Source: Collinsella sp. (GTDB taxonomy: Bacteria; Actinomycetota; Coriobacteriia; Coriobacteriales; Coriobacteriaceae). Taken from it: a stretch of 64,000 nt of DNA. The stretch spans positions 62,001 to 126,000 of the forward strand of contig DXMY01000045.1 of the NCBI GenBank assembly GCA_019413925.1, in the 5' to 3' direction. Each line of letters starts with the position of its first letter. The first letter of the stretch is position 1. The notes under the pieces are model-generated. The model was not told the origin of the DNA. It did not search any database and was given only the letters and a program-made list of their open reading frames with translations. This document shows, piece after piece, positions 27,145-37,817 of this stretch. The position numbers and the translations under genes were made by a program.

Positions 27145-30100
27145 ATGCAGGCAGATTCCGCTCAGCAGCAGGGCCTTTATCGCCCCGAATTCGACCACGA
27201 CGCATGTGGCATCGGCGCGCTTGCCGATATCAACGGTGAGCGCCATCACCAGATTCTGGATGATGCGCTGTCCATTCTGGTCAACTTGGAGCACCGCGGC
27301 GGCACGGGACTCGAGAAGAACACCGGCGATGGCGCTGGCATCCTGTTCCAGGTTCCGCATCACTTTTTTCGAAAAGAGGCCCAAAAGTGCGGCCAGATTC
27401 TGCCGGCAGAGGGCGACTATGGTGTGGCCATGCTGTTCTTTCCGCAGGACTACAAGGGCGTAGAGGATGCCCGCCGCGTGTTTGAGGAGGGCTGCGCCGA
27501 GGCCGGCGTGCCGCTGCTCTTTTGGCGCGAGGTGCCGGTCGACCCGCACGACCTGGGTGAGACGGCCCGCGCCTGCATGCCTACTATCCTGCAGGCCTTC
27601 CTGGGCCGTCCGGACGACACGCTCGCCGGCGATGCCTTTGAGCGTCGCCTGTACGTGTGCCGCCGCACCATCGAAAAGAAGGCCGATGCCGAGTTTGCCC
27701 TGCGCGACAAGATCTTCTATGTGTGCTCCATGAGCTCGCGCACCATCGTGTACAAGGGCATGCTGGTCGCCACGCAGATGCGCCGCTTCTTCATCGACCT
27801 CAACGACGCCGCCGTCAAGACGGCCGTGGCGCTCGTCCACTCGCGCTACTCCACCAACACCACGCCCAGCTGGGAGCGTGCGCACCCCAACCGCTTTATC
27901 ATTCACAACGGCGAGATCAATACCCTTAAGGGCAACGTCAACTGGATTCGCGCCCGCGAGCCCAACCTGTACAGCCCCGTGCTGCAGCACGATCTTGAGC
28001 GCGTGATGCCCATCATCAACCGCGAGGGTTCCGACTCCGCGATTCTGGACAATGTGCTTGAGTTTTTGGTCATGAACGGTCGCCCGCTCACGCGTGCCGC
28101 GTCCATGTTGCTGCCCGAGCCGTGGGACCACAACGACAGTCTGAGTGAGGAGCGCCGCGCCTACGACGCTTACCAGTCCATGCTCATGGAGCCGTGGGAT
28201 GGCCCGGCGGCCATCGCCTTTACCGACGGTCGCACGCTGGGCGCCGCCCTCGACCGTAACGGCCTGCGTCCCGCCCGCTACTACGTGACGCGCGACGGTC
28301 GCTTTATGCTGGCAAGCGAGGTGGGCACCATCGAGGTGAGCCCCGAGAACATCCTGACGAGCGGCTGTCTGGGGCCGGGCCAGATGCTCGAGGTCGACTT
28401 TGCCCGCGGGCGCGTCATCTACAACGATGAGTTGCGCGCCCGCTATGCCAAGGAAAAGCCCTACCGTGATTGGATTGCTGAGGAGACGCTGACCGTCGAC
28501 GCGCTCGATGAGCCCGTTGCGGCAACGCCCGCCGAGGACGCCGAGGTGCCCGCTGCCGTGCGCATGGCCAAGCTCGGCTACCACTGGGATGACGTCGACG
28601 AGGTTGTGCGTCCCATGGCCCAGCAGGGCAAGGCCCCACTCGCTTCGATGGGTATCGATGCGCCGCTGGCCTGCCTGTCCAAGAAGACGCGTTCGTTCTT
28701 TGACTACTTCTATCAGTTGTTCGCCCAGGTCACAAACCCGCCCATCGATGCCCTTCGCGAGCATATGGTCACCTCGACCACGCTCTACCTGGGCAACCAC
28801 GGCAACCTGCTCGAGGACTCCCGTACGGCCTGCCAGCTGGTTCGCTTGGAGCGTCCGCTGCTGAGCGAGGAGGAGTTCGACCGCATCTGCGCCATCGACC
28901 GCGTGGGCTTTAAGACCTGCCGTTTCCGTGCCGTCTACCGCCGCGACGCGGGCGAGGGCGCGCTGCAGGCTGCGCTCAAGCAGCTTGCAGAGGACGTTGA
29001 GGCCGTGGTCCGCGACGGCGTGAACATCGTGGTGTTGAGCGATCGTGCCGCCGCGGGCGAGGTGCCCGTGCCGTCGCTGCTCGCCGTGGGCTGCGTGCAC
29101 AACCACCTGATCCGCGCCGGCGTGCGTACCTTTGCCGACATCGTGGTGGAGTGCGGCGACGCCGTGTCCTCGCACGACTTTGCGGTGCTGGTGGGCTACT
29201 CCGCGAGCGGTATCTATCCGTACAACGCACATGCGTACATCCGCGATCTGGCGGCACGCGGCGACCTGGACGTGACAGCCGAGCAGGGCATCGCCAACTA
29301 CAACAAGGCTGCGACTGCCGGCATCGTCTCCATCATGTCCAAGATGGGCATCTCCACGGTGCAGAGCTACCACTCCGCGCAGATCTTCGAGGCCGTGGGC
29401 TTTACGCCGGAGTTCATCAACGCGTACTTTGCCGGCACGGTGAGCCGCGTGGGCGGTATGGGCGTCGAGGACGTCGAGCGCGAGCAGAATGAGCGCTACG
29501 ACGCCGCGCTCGCCATCCTTAGGAGCCCGGCTCCCGATCAGCTGCCCACACTGGGCCTGACCAAGTGGCGCCCGCTCGGTGGCGAGGATCACCTGATCGA
29601 CCCTCAGACCGTCTACCTGCTGCAGACCGCCTGCCGCGAGGACAGCTACGACACCTTTAAGGAGTACAGCGCCCGCCTGCACCGCACCGGTCGTGCCGTG
29701 CGCCTACGCGACCTGCTCGACTTTGATGCCAGCGGCCGCACTCCGGTGGCGCTCGACGAGGTCGAGCCCGCGCTCAACATCGTCCGCCGCTTTAACACCG
29801 GCGCCATGTCGTATGGCTCCATCAGCAAAGAGGCACACGAGTGCATGGCCATCGCCATGAATCGCCTGCACGGCCGTTCCAACTCCGGCGAGGGCGGTGA
29901 GGACCCGCGTCGCGAGACCCCGCTGGCCAACGGTGACTCCAAGAACTCCGCCATCAAGCAGGTAGCAAGCGCGCGCTTTGGCGTGACGAGCCGCTACCTG
30001 TGCAGTGCCTTCGAGATTCAGATTAAGATGGCCCAGGGCGCCAAGCCCGGCGAGGGTGGCCACCTGCCCGGCAAGAAGGTCTACCCCTGGATCGCCGAGG

Positions 30101-31842
30101 TCCGTCAGTCCACGCCCGGCATCGGCCTGATTTCGCCTCCGCCTCACCACGACATCTATTCCATCGAGGACTTGGCGGAGCTGATCTTCGATCTTAAGAA
30201 CGCTAACCCCGGCGCACGCGTGTCGGTCAAGCTGGTCAGCGAGGCCGGCGTCGGCACCATCGCCACCGGCGTTGCCAAGGGCGCTGCCGACAAGATTTTG
30301 ATCAGCGGCCACAATGGCGGCTCGGGTGCCGCTGCGCGCGACTCCATTTGGCACGCCGGCCTGCCGCTGGAGCTTGGCCTTGCCGAGGCCCAGCAGACGC
30401 TGCTGCAAAACGGCCTGCGCTCACGCGTGGTGCTCGAGGCCGACGGCAAGCTCATGGACGGCACCGATGTTGCCGTCGCCTGCCTGTTGGGCGCCGAGGA
30501 GTTTGGTTTTGCGACCATGCCGCTCATCTCCATGGGCTGCCTCATGCAGCGCGACTGCCAGCAGGATACCTGCCCGGCCGGCATCGCCACGCAAAACTGC
30601 CGCCTGCGTCGCGGCTTCCGCGGCAAACCCGAGCACGTCGATCACTTTATGCTCTTTGTTGCCGAGCAGCTGCGCGAGGTCATGGCGAGCCTGGGCTTCC
30701 GCACCGTCGACGAGATGGTCGGCCATCCCGAGTGCTTGCGCCAGATCGAGGTCCCGGGCAACCGCAAGGCCAACCTGCTCGATCTGTCGCCCGTGCTGGC
30801 GAGCGCGACCTGCGAGTTCGGTGCTCACATTCCGGGCGCCGACGGGCGTCACTTCCTGCCCCAGATGGCTGCCGACAGTGAGCTCGACAAGACGCTCGAC
30901 TCCACGCTGTTTGTGCCCTATACGGCCGATGCCCGTGCGCACCTGCGTCCGATTCGCTTCCATGCCGACATCGCCAACGTTAACCGTTGCGTGGGCACCA
31001 TCCTGGGCAACGCGGTGACCAAGGCACATCCCGAGGGTCTGCCCGCTGGCTCCATCACCATCGATTGCGATGGATCGGCCGGTCAGAGCTTTGGCGCGTT
31101 CCTGCCACGCGGCATTACGCTCAACGTGTGCGGTGACGCCAACGACTACTTTGGCAAGGGCCTTTCGGGCGGCGAGGTGTCGGTGCGCCCCAACCCGCAT
31201 GCGACCTACAAGTTCGACGAGAACATCATCGTGGGCAATGTTGCGTTCTTTGGCGCTACGAGCGGCCGCGGCTTCATTAACGGTCTGGCCGGCCAGCGCT
31301 TTGGCGTGCGCAACTCCGGTGCCACCGTGGTGGTCGAGGGCTGCGGCAACCACGGCTGTGAGTACATGACGGGCGGCCTGGCGCTCATCCTGGGCGAGGT
31401 CGGGCAGAACTTCGCCGCCGGTATGACGGGTGGCGTGGCCTATGTCTTTGACCAGTATGGCACGCTCAGTGCCCGCGTGAACCACGAGAGCGTGGAGCTC
31501 AAGGCCCCGACGGCCGGCGAGCTGGCACAGATTCGCGAGCTCATCCAAGAGCACGTGGACGCGACGCAGAGCCCGCGCGGCATCAAGCTGCTCTACAGCT
31601 TTGAGACGATGAGCAAGCACTTCGTGAAGGTCATTCCGACCGAGTACGAGCGTGTGCTGGCGATTGTCGCCGCCGCCGAGGCCGTCGGCAAGACGCATGC
31701 GCAGGCAGAGGAGCTGGCGTTTGACATCGTGACCGGTCGCGCGAGCGCTGCGGATGTCGCTCGCTTCGATGCTGCGGGCGGTGCTGCGGGCGCTGCGTCC
31801 GTGGCTGCCAGCCCTGTTGCTTCGACCAAGAAGGAGGCGTAA
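27145..31842 (+). CDS. gltB: Glutamate synthase (NADPH) large subunit
   Basis: Makes glutamate from 2-oxoglutarate and glutamine-derived ammonia, 1565 residues. A 20-residue propeptide precedes the amidotransferase nucleophile Cys21 (DACGIG). Then come the class II glutaminase domain (21-430), central domain, FMN-binding synthase domain (about 870-1240; GEGGEDPRRE, GAKPGEGGHLPGKKV), the 3Fe-4S cysteines in CLMQRDCQQDTC, and the C-terminal beta-helix (about 1290-1500; GRGFINGLAGQRFGVRNSG). Start follows GGGGAGGATCGCG. The small subunit follows after 5 bp. Upstream lies array A. Confidence 0.97.
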   Translation: MQADSAQQQGLYRPEFDHDACGIGALADINGERHHQILDDALSILVNLEHRGGTGLEKNTGDGAGILFQVPHHFFRKEAQKCGQILPAEGDYGVAMLFFPQDYKGVEDARRVFEEGCAEAGVPLLFWREVPVDPHDLGETARACMPTILQAFLGRPDDTLAGDAFERRLYVCRRTIEKKADAEFALRDKIFYVCSMSSRTIVYKGMLVATQMRRFFIDLNDAAVKTAVALVHSRYSTNTTPSWERAHPNRFIIHNGEINTLKGNVNWIRAREPNLYSPVLQHDLERVMPIINREGSDSAILDNVLEFLVMNGRPLTRAASMLLPEPWDHNDSLSEERRAYDAYQSMLMEPWDGPAAIAFTDGRTLGAALDRNGLRPARYYVTRDGRFMLASEVGTIEVSPENILTSGCLGPGQMLEVDFARGRVIYNDELRARYAKEKPYRDWIAEETLTVDALDEPVAATPAEDAEVPAAVRMAKLGYHWDDVDEVVRPMAQQGKAPLASMGIDAPLACLSKKTRSFFDYFYQLFAQVTNPPIDALREHMVTSTTLYLGNHGNLLEDSRTACQLVRLERPLLSEEEFDRICAIDRVGFKTCRFRAVYRRDAGEGALQAALKQLAEDVEAVVRDGVNIVVLSDRAAAGEVPVPSLLAVGCVHNHLIRAGVRTFADIVVECGDAVSSHDFAVLVGYSASGIYPYNAHAYIRDLAARGDLDVTAEQGIANYNKAATAGIVSIMSKMGISTVQSYHSAQIFEAVGFTPEFINAYFAGTVSRVGGMGVEDVEREQNERYDAALAILRSPAPDQLPTLGLTKWRPLGGEDHLIDPQTVYLLQTACREDSYDTFKEYSARLHRTGRAVRLRDLLDFDASGRTPVALDEVEPALNIVRRFNTGAMSYGSISKEAHECMAIAMNRLHGRSNSGEGGEDPRRETPLANGDSKNSAIKQVASARFGVTSRYLCSAFEIQIKMAQGAKPGEGGHLPGKKVYPWIAEVRQSTPGIGLISPPPHHDIYSIEDLAELIFDLKNANPGARVSVKLVSEAGVGTIATGVAKGAADKILISGHNGGSGAAARDSIWHAGLPLELGLAEAQQTLLQNGLRSRVVLEADGKLMDGTDVAVACLLGAEEFGFATMPLISMGCLMQRDCQQDTCPAGIATQNCRLRRGFRGKPEHVDHFMLFVAEQLREVMASLGFRTVDEMVGHPECLRQIEVPGNRKANLLDLSPVLASATCEFGAHIPGADGRHFLPQMAADSELDKTLDSTLFVPYTADARAHLRPIRFHADIANVNRCVGTILGNAVTKAHPEGLPAGSITIDCDGSAGQSFGAFLPRGITLNVCGDANDYFGKGLSGGEVSVRPNPHATYKFDENIIVGNVAFFGATSGRGFINGLAGQRFGVRNSGATVVVEGCGNHGCEYMTGGLALILGEVGQNFAAGMTGGVAYVFDQYGTLSARVNHESVELKAPTAGELAQIRELIQEHVDATQSPRGIKLLYSFETMSKHFVKVIPTEYERVLAIVAAAEAVGKTHAQAEELAFDIVTGRASAADVARFDAAGGAAGAASVAASPVASTKKEA

Positions 31843-31847
31843 GTGCC

Positions 31848-33329
<1,482 letters not shown>

Positions 33330-33336
33330 AGTAGTC

Positions 33337-33368
33337 ATTTAAGAACGTTCCCAATGACTAGTCATTTT
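33337..33368. repeat. TAGTC-family element
   Basis: TAGTCATT, a 13-nt loop (TAAGAACGTTCCC), AATGACTA. It closely matches 55299-55330. It overlaps the palindrome AATGACTAGTCATT followed by TTTTTG, which may end gltBD transcription. From here to 33682 I see no gene; long frames there have no ribosome site. Confidence 0.65.
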
Positions 33369-33682
33369 TTGTCTAGTCGTTGGGGACACTCTTTGCGAGC
33401 GATTTGCTCGTTTGTCGACGTACGGGTGTTTATTTGTCGACTTCTTGGGCTGTGGTCACCTGTTGTTTCTGTGGTGGCTGTGGGTATCTGGCTCAAAAGG
33501 GCGGGTTGGCCGTCTATGTTTACCTGCGGTTTTGTTGCGGTGCGCATTTTCGGTCAAGCTTTTCGTCAAGTGTTTGGTCAGCATCTGGTTTGCAGCCGGA
33601 GGCCTATTTTGCCCGCGCTGGTCGTGGCCGACCACCCTCCTCGTAAGCTCAAATTGAGGTCTATCAGTTTGAGGAGGATGCC

Positions 33683-34390
33683 ATGACTGACCACGCTTTA
33701 GACCGAGCGCAGCTAGCCGAAGCCGTCGGCAACGATATTGCCGACATAGCCCATTTTTGGATGCTGCGGAAGTTCCAGTTTTTGGAGCCGGCGCGCGAAC
33801 AGTTCGAGATCATTGTCGACCCGTGGCTCAGCTATTGCACCGAGCCTTCGCAAAACGAAATCATGGCCTACAACATGGCGTTTACCGATTGGCTGCTCTT
33901 CGAGCGCTCCTATCGCCATGGCAAGACGCTGCTCGAGCTGTATGTTGACGAGCCGCCGGCATCGCTTTCGCCTGCCTCGCTCAAGCGGCTCGAGCAGGTA
34001 CGCGACACGCAGTATTTCTCGCGCTTTGGCATTTTGGACAAGGATCCTGCGAACGGCATAGTTGCGCTGAAGGATACGCGCACCGACCGTCGCTTTGATG
34101 TCTACGACCCGCATATCGTGCAAAAGGAGCATTGGAGCGACGGCGCGATTGCGGTGCGCCTCGCTTGCGTCGACGATGTCTGGCTGACGGCGGGACAGCT
34201 CTATCTGTACGACATCGCGCGCCTGAGTGACACGGCAGTCGATGGGCCGGGTGCGGTGCATCCGGAGGACCTGCAGGATGGCTTTGACACCTCGTGCATC
34301 AGCTTCTTTTTGCGCCTGGTCCGCGACATCATGGGCGCCCAGGGGCGGTACGTGAAGTCGCTCAACATCTACGAGCAGGAGTGGGAGTAG
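33683..34390 (+). CDS. Hypothetical protein, 235 residues
   Basis: Unrecognised soluble protein with strong coding composition and an excellent ribosome site (GAGGAGGATGCC before ATG). Likely all-helical N-terminus (residues 1-60: DIAHFWMLRKFQFLEPARE), a Trp/Tyr-rich middle (NMAFTDWLLFERSYRHGKTLLELY) and a mixed C-terminus with LTAGQLYLYDIARL. No membrane segment, no cysteine motif except isolated Cys, no known catalytic signature. The stop is 43 bp before array B, with no terminator between, so transcription may run into the array. Confidence 0.7.
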   Translation: MTDHALDRAQLAEAVGNDIADIAHFWMLRKFQFLEPAREQFEIIVDPWLSYCTEPSQNEIMAYNMAFTDWLLFERSYRHGKTLLELYVDEPPASLSPASLKRLEQVRDTQYFSRFGILDKDPANGIVALKDTRTDRRFDVYDPHIVQKEHWSDGAIAVRLACVDDVWLTAGQLYLYDIARLSDTAVDGPGAVHPEDLQDGFDTSCISFFLRLVRDIMGAQGRYVKSLNIYEQEWE

Positions 34391-34432
34391 GGGGTGTGGC
34401 TGGCGTCGCCTGCCTTGCCTTCTGCCGTTATG

Positions 34433-34728
34433 TCTCGGTCTGTAACGTCTAGGGACAAAAAACCGGTCTACCTGTTACAGATCGAGACGAACGCTTGGGC
34501 GCCGCTGGTTTGTCTAAATCTGTAACGTTTGGGGGTCTGGAGGACGTCTAACTGTTACAGACCGAGACGTTTGGCACCTGGTTGGGGGAATGTCTCAATC
34601 TGTAACATCTACAGGCCCAAATTCGACCTGCCTGTTACAGATTGAGACAAAGGCTGGACGCGGTGCCGAACAATCTAAATCTGTAACAACTAGAGGCTCA
34701 AAGACTGTCTTCCTGTTACAGATCAAGA
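34433..34728. repeat. Array B: four inverted-pair units before the nuclease gene
   Basis: Arms start at 34433, 34473, 34513, 34553, 34593, 34633, 34674 and 34714: 40 bp apart (one step 41), orientation alternating. Spacers 25 nt each. Arms are slightly degenerate (TCTCGGTC, TCTAAATC variants). The last arm ends 27 bp before the nuclease ATG, so any promoter of that gene lies inside the array or its edge. Confidence 0.85.
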
Positions 34729-34755
34729 CATTTGTCAGCGGAGGCAACGGTGACG

Positions 34756-35826
34756 ATGGCCCATTTGTCTGACGTGGCGGTGATGAAAGTGCCTAATACC
34801 GTTCTCAAACACAAACATGCGACTCGCAACACGTTGGCGCGGAATAGAATGCTCGCGCGGCTCACGGAGACGGCCAAGCAAGGTGCGCTGCTCGCAACGC
34901 ATGACAATACCGAGCTCATGTGGCTGCGACGCCATGTTGGAACCGACGATATCGCGGAGCCCGAGCCGTACCTGTTCTGTTTTCAGCATGATTGGGATGC
35001 ATTGACGCCGGCGGAGCGAGCGCTGAGGACTATCAAAGGGCTTGCGGAATTTCATCCCGATTGGGCGTTTTGGGGCTATGACGCGGCGCTTTTGTGGGGT
35101 CTGGAGGTGCCGAATGATCTGCTCGGGCCGCGCTTTCTTGTTAAGACGGGTTGTTCGGTGACGTTGAGCGGCGGGTGCAGGTTGTTGCGTCCGCAGATGG
35201 CGGGCGCGCTCGAGCGTGTCGATGGCGTGCGGGTGACGTCGTTTTGGCGCACGGTGGATGATTGCTTGCTGCGTGCGCCGTTCTCCTACGGGTTGGCGAT
35301 TGCCGATTCTGCACTGCGGGCGAAAGGCGTATCACGTGGGGATTTGTGCGAGCGCCTCCGCGCCGATTGCGAGGGCAGGCGAGGGTATCGCAGGGCACAG
35401 GTGATTGCATCGTATGCGGACAGGATGTCCGAAAACGGCGGCGAGTCTCGGTTCCGAGCGTTCTTTATTGCGTACGGCTTTCCGGTTCCGGAGCTGCAGG
35501 TGGAGTTTCGCGACCCGCTCGATCCGAGCCAGGTGTTTCGCGTCGACTATTTTTGGCGGCTCGAGGACGGGACGTGTGTCATCGGCGAGCTCGACGGAAA
35601 GGGGAAGTACACCTTGCAGAACGGCGAGGGTCGGGAGCCGGTCGATCCATTCGTGGCAGAGCGTCAGCGGGAATCTCATCTGACAATGCTCGGGCATAAG
35701 GTGCTTCGGTTTACATTTGATGAACTCAAGAACCCGGGAAAGCTGGCTGAAAAGATGAGACTGGCGGGAATTCCACAGCGGGCCGATCTGGCTGAGGAAT
35801 GGAGACGCCAGTGGTATGGGTGCTAA
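34756..35826 (+). CDS. AbiEi/DUF559-like PD-(D/E)XK nuclease between repeat arrays
   Basis: A 356-residue protein. The N-terminal two thirds resembles the AbiEi-like region of orphan actinobacterial proteins (WAFWGYDAALLWGL, VTSFWRTVDDCLLRAPF, AIADSALRAKGVSR). The C-terminal 130 residues look like a DUF559/Vsr-fold nuclease: GESR (Glu230), VDYFW (Asp264), GELDGKGKY (Glu278, Asp280, Lys282), then HLTMLGHKVLRFTFDEL. The catalytic Asp-Glu-Lys set appears intact. Start ATG 34756 follows GGAGG by 11 nt; GTG 34750 is an alternative. No toxin or methyltransferase partner. Arrays B and C lie 27 bp upstream and 42 bp downstream. Confidence 0.75.
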   Translation: MAHLSDVAVMKVPNTVLKHKHATRNTLARNRMLARLTETAKQGALLATHDNTELMWLRRHVGTDDIAEPEPYLFCFQHDWDALTPAERALRTIKGLAEFHPDWAFWGYDAALLWGLEVPNDLLGPRFLVKTGCSVTLSGGCRLLRPQMAGALERVDGVRVTSFWRTVDDCLLRAPFSYGLAIADSALRAKGVSRGDLCERLRADCEGRRGYRRAQVIASYADRMSENGGESRFRAFFIAYGFPVPELQVEFRDPLDPSQVFRVDYFWRLEDGTCVIGELDGKGKYTLQNGEGREPVDPFVAERQRESHLTMLGHKVLRFTFDELKNPGKLAEKMRLAGIPQRADLAEEWRRQWYGC

Positions 35827-35868
35827 GGGGTGCAACTGACGCGAATGTGGTTGTTCCTGCCGAGTTTG

Positions 35869-36163
35869 TCTCGATCTGTAACAACAAGGGACCGTTTGGC
35901 CTCGTAACTGTTACAGATTGAGACGGAAGGTTGGCGGCTGCCGAAAGATCTCAATCCCTAACATCTAGAGGCCGAAAACCTGTCTACCTGTTACAGATTT
36001 AGACGTTTGACGACGGGGCTGGAGAATATCTCAATCTGTAACGTTTGGCGGCTGTTTGGGCCCGTAACTGTTACAGATTGAGACGGAAGGTTGGCGGCTG
36101 CCGAAAGATCTCGATCTGTAACATCAAGGGGCCCAACAACCCTGTATCTGTTACAGATCGAGA
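35869..36163. repeat. Array C: four inverted-pair units after the nuclease gene
   Basis: Arms start at 35869, 35909, 35949, 35989, 36029, 36069, 36109 and 36149, exactly every 40 bp. Spacers 25 nt. A 50-bp block (35903-35952) recurs exactly at 36063-36112, showing duplication of a two-unit (160-bp) step. The stretch 36164-36313 holds the amidohydrolase leader and no other gene. Confidence 0.85.
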
Positions 36164-36313
36164 TATTTCCCTGGTGTCGCTGGGGTGGGACTGCAGCGTA
36201 TTCTGTCCCCCACATCCCCTCTTCCCTCCGTTAACCGATATGTCTGTGGCAATCGGGCTACACTGGATAATAATGGACAGATGTTCAAGTTTTCTGAGGG
36301 GGAGGAGCTCGAT

Positions 36314-37684
36314 ATGGCATCTGCCGATCGTCCCACATTGTTTATCAATGCGACCGTTCTGGATGGTTCGGAGCATATGGAGCCGCAGCCCGATATGGCC
36401 GTGGTCGTCGAGCGTGGCATCATCACCTGGATGGGACCGAGCGCTGTGGCCCAAGCTCCAGCGGGGGCCGAGGTCATCGACCTGGCAGGGGCGTATCTCA
36501 TGCCGGGCCTCATCAATATGCACGTGCATCTGTGCGGTTCGGGCAAGCCGGTCTCGGCGGGTGATGCGGGCGCGCTGATGAAGAAGCTCGACAATCCCGT
36601 GGGCCGCGCCATCGTTCGCCACATCCTCAAAGGCAGCGCCCAACAGCAGCTGGCAAGCGGCGTGACTACGGTGCGCGGTGCGGGTGACCCGCTGTTTGCC
36701 GACATCGCCGTGCGCGATGCTATCGATGCCGGCAAGTATCAGGGTCCGCGTCTGGTAGCGCCGGGAACGGGCGTTACAGTGCCGGGTGGCCACGGCGCGG
36801 GGCTGTTCGCGCAGGTCGCCAATACGCCCGACGAGGCGGCCGAACAGGTGCGCGACTTGTACGCTCGTGGTGCCGACGTCATCAAGTTGTTCGTGACGGG
36901 TGGCGTGTTCGACGCGACCGAAGTTGGCGAGCCGGGCGTGCTGCGTATGCCGGTGGAGGTTGCCGCGGCGGCGTGCAAGGCGGCGCACGAGGTGGGTCTG
37001 CCGGTTATGGCTCATGTCGAGAGCACCGAGGGCGTGAAGGCCGCGCTTGAGGCCGGGGTCGACACGATCGAGCACGGTGCCCCGATGACGCCCGAGATCC
37101 TGGAGCTGTATCGCGGCGCCGCGGGCACACAGCTCGAGGGACGCGCGCCGAGCGTGACCTGCACGATCAGCCCGGCGCTGCCGTTTGTATTGCTCGACCC
37201 GGAAAAGACCCATTCGACCGATACACAAAAGAAGAACGGCGACATCGTGTGCTCGGGCATCATCGAGAGCGCCCGTGCCGCACTGGAAGCTGGCATTAAG
37301 GTGGGCCTGGGCACGGACTCAAGCTGCCCGTTCGTGACGCAGTACGACATGTGGCGTGAGGTGGCCTATTTTGCCAAGTATGTCGGTGTGAGCAACGCCT
37401 TAGCGCTGCATACGGCTACGCAAGTCAACGCCGAGCTGCTGGGGCTGGGCGGCGAGACCGGTACGATCGAGTGCGGCAAGGCCGCCGATATCCTGGTGAC
37501 GCGCAAGAATCCGCTCGATGACCTGTGCGCTCTGCGTGAGCCGACGCATGTGATGTGTCGCGGTGATCTGGTACGCAAGCTCAAGGTGAAGCGTATTCCC
37601 GAGGTGGACGCCGAGCTCGACGCGATTATGGCCATGCCTGCCGAAGCGCTGGCCGAGGAGCTGGCCCGCGACGGTGTGGCGTAG
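36314..37684 (+). CDS. Amidohydrolase family protein
   Basis: Metal-dependent hydrolase of 456 residues in the imidazolonepropionase/prolidase-like branch. TIM-barrel metal motifs: His70 and His72 (MHVHL), Lys in DVIKLFVTGG, His in MAHVES and IEHGAP, and Asp in LGTDSS. A small beta domain from both ends includes ADILVTRKNPLDDL. Substrate unknown; imides, cyclic ureas or dipeptides are typical of the group. ATG at 36314 follows GGGGGAGGAGCTCGAT. Array C lies upstream. Confidence 0.85.
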   Translation: MASADRPTLFINATVLDGSEHMEPQPDMAVVVERGIITWMGPSAVAQAPAGAEVIDLAGAYLMPGLINMHVHLCGSGKPVSAGDAGALMKKLDNPVGRAIVRHILKGSAQQQLASGVTTVRGAGDPLFADIAVRDAIDAGKYQGPRLVAPGTGVTVPGGHGAGLFAQVANTPDEAAEQVRDLYARGADVIKLFVTGGVFDATEVGEPGVLRMPVEVAAAACKAAHEVGLPVMAHVESTEGVKAALEAGVDTIEHGAPMTPEILELYRGAAGTQLEGRAPSVTCTISPALPFVLLDPEKTHSTDTQKKNGDIVCSGIIESARAALEAGIKVGLGTDSSCPFVTQYDMWREVAYFAKYVGVSNALALHTATQVNAELLGLGGETGTIECGKAADILVTRKNPLDDLCALREPTHVMCRGDLVRKLKVKRIPEVDAELDAIMAMPAEALAEELARDGVA

Positions 37685-37717
37685 ATGTGACAAAGGGGCA
37701 GCTCCGTTGCCGCATGC

Positions 37718-37756
37718 AAAAAGCCGAGGTCTCAACACGAGGCCTCGGCTTTTTTA
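37718..37756. terminator. Bidirectional terminator between convergent genes
   Basis: AAAAAGCCGAGG (37718-37729) and CCTCGGCTTTTTT (37743-37755). The A-run and T-run allow it to serve the amidohydrolase (+) and the zinc-ribbon gene (-). Confidence 0.9.
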
Positions 37757-37777
37757 TCGAACAAATACTTAAGATTT

Positions 37778-37806
37778 GGGACAAACAAACCTGATTAATT
37801 TGTCCC
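37778..37806. repeat. Hairpin related to the CCTGTCCC family
   Basis: GGGACAAA, 13-nt loop containing CAAACCTG, TTTGTCCC. Adjacent to the 3' end of the zinc-ribbon gene. Confidence 0.5.
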
Positions 37807-37817
37807 GCGTGCGGGCG

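Noticed and set aside
27121..29682. 853-codon open frame opposite gltB
   Set aside because: Antisense shadow of gltB with unnatural Gly/His/Val-rich composition.
33354..33657. Three overlapping plus-strand open frames between gltD and the 235-residue gene
   Set aside because: No ribosome site, mutually overlapping, composition unlike coding DNA.
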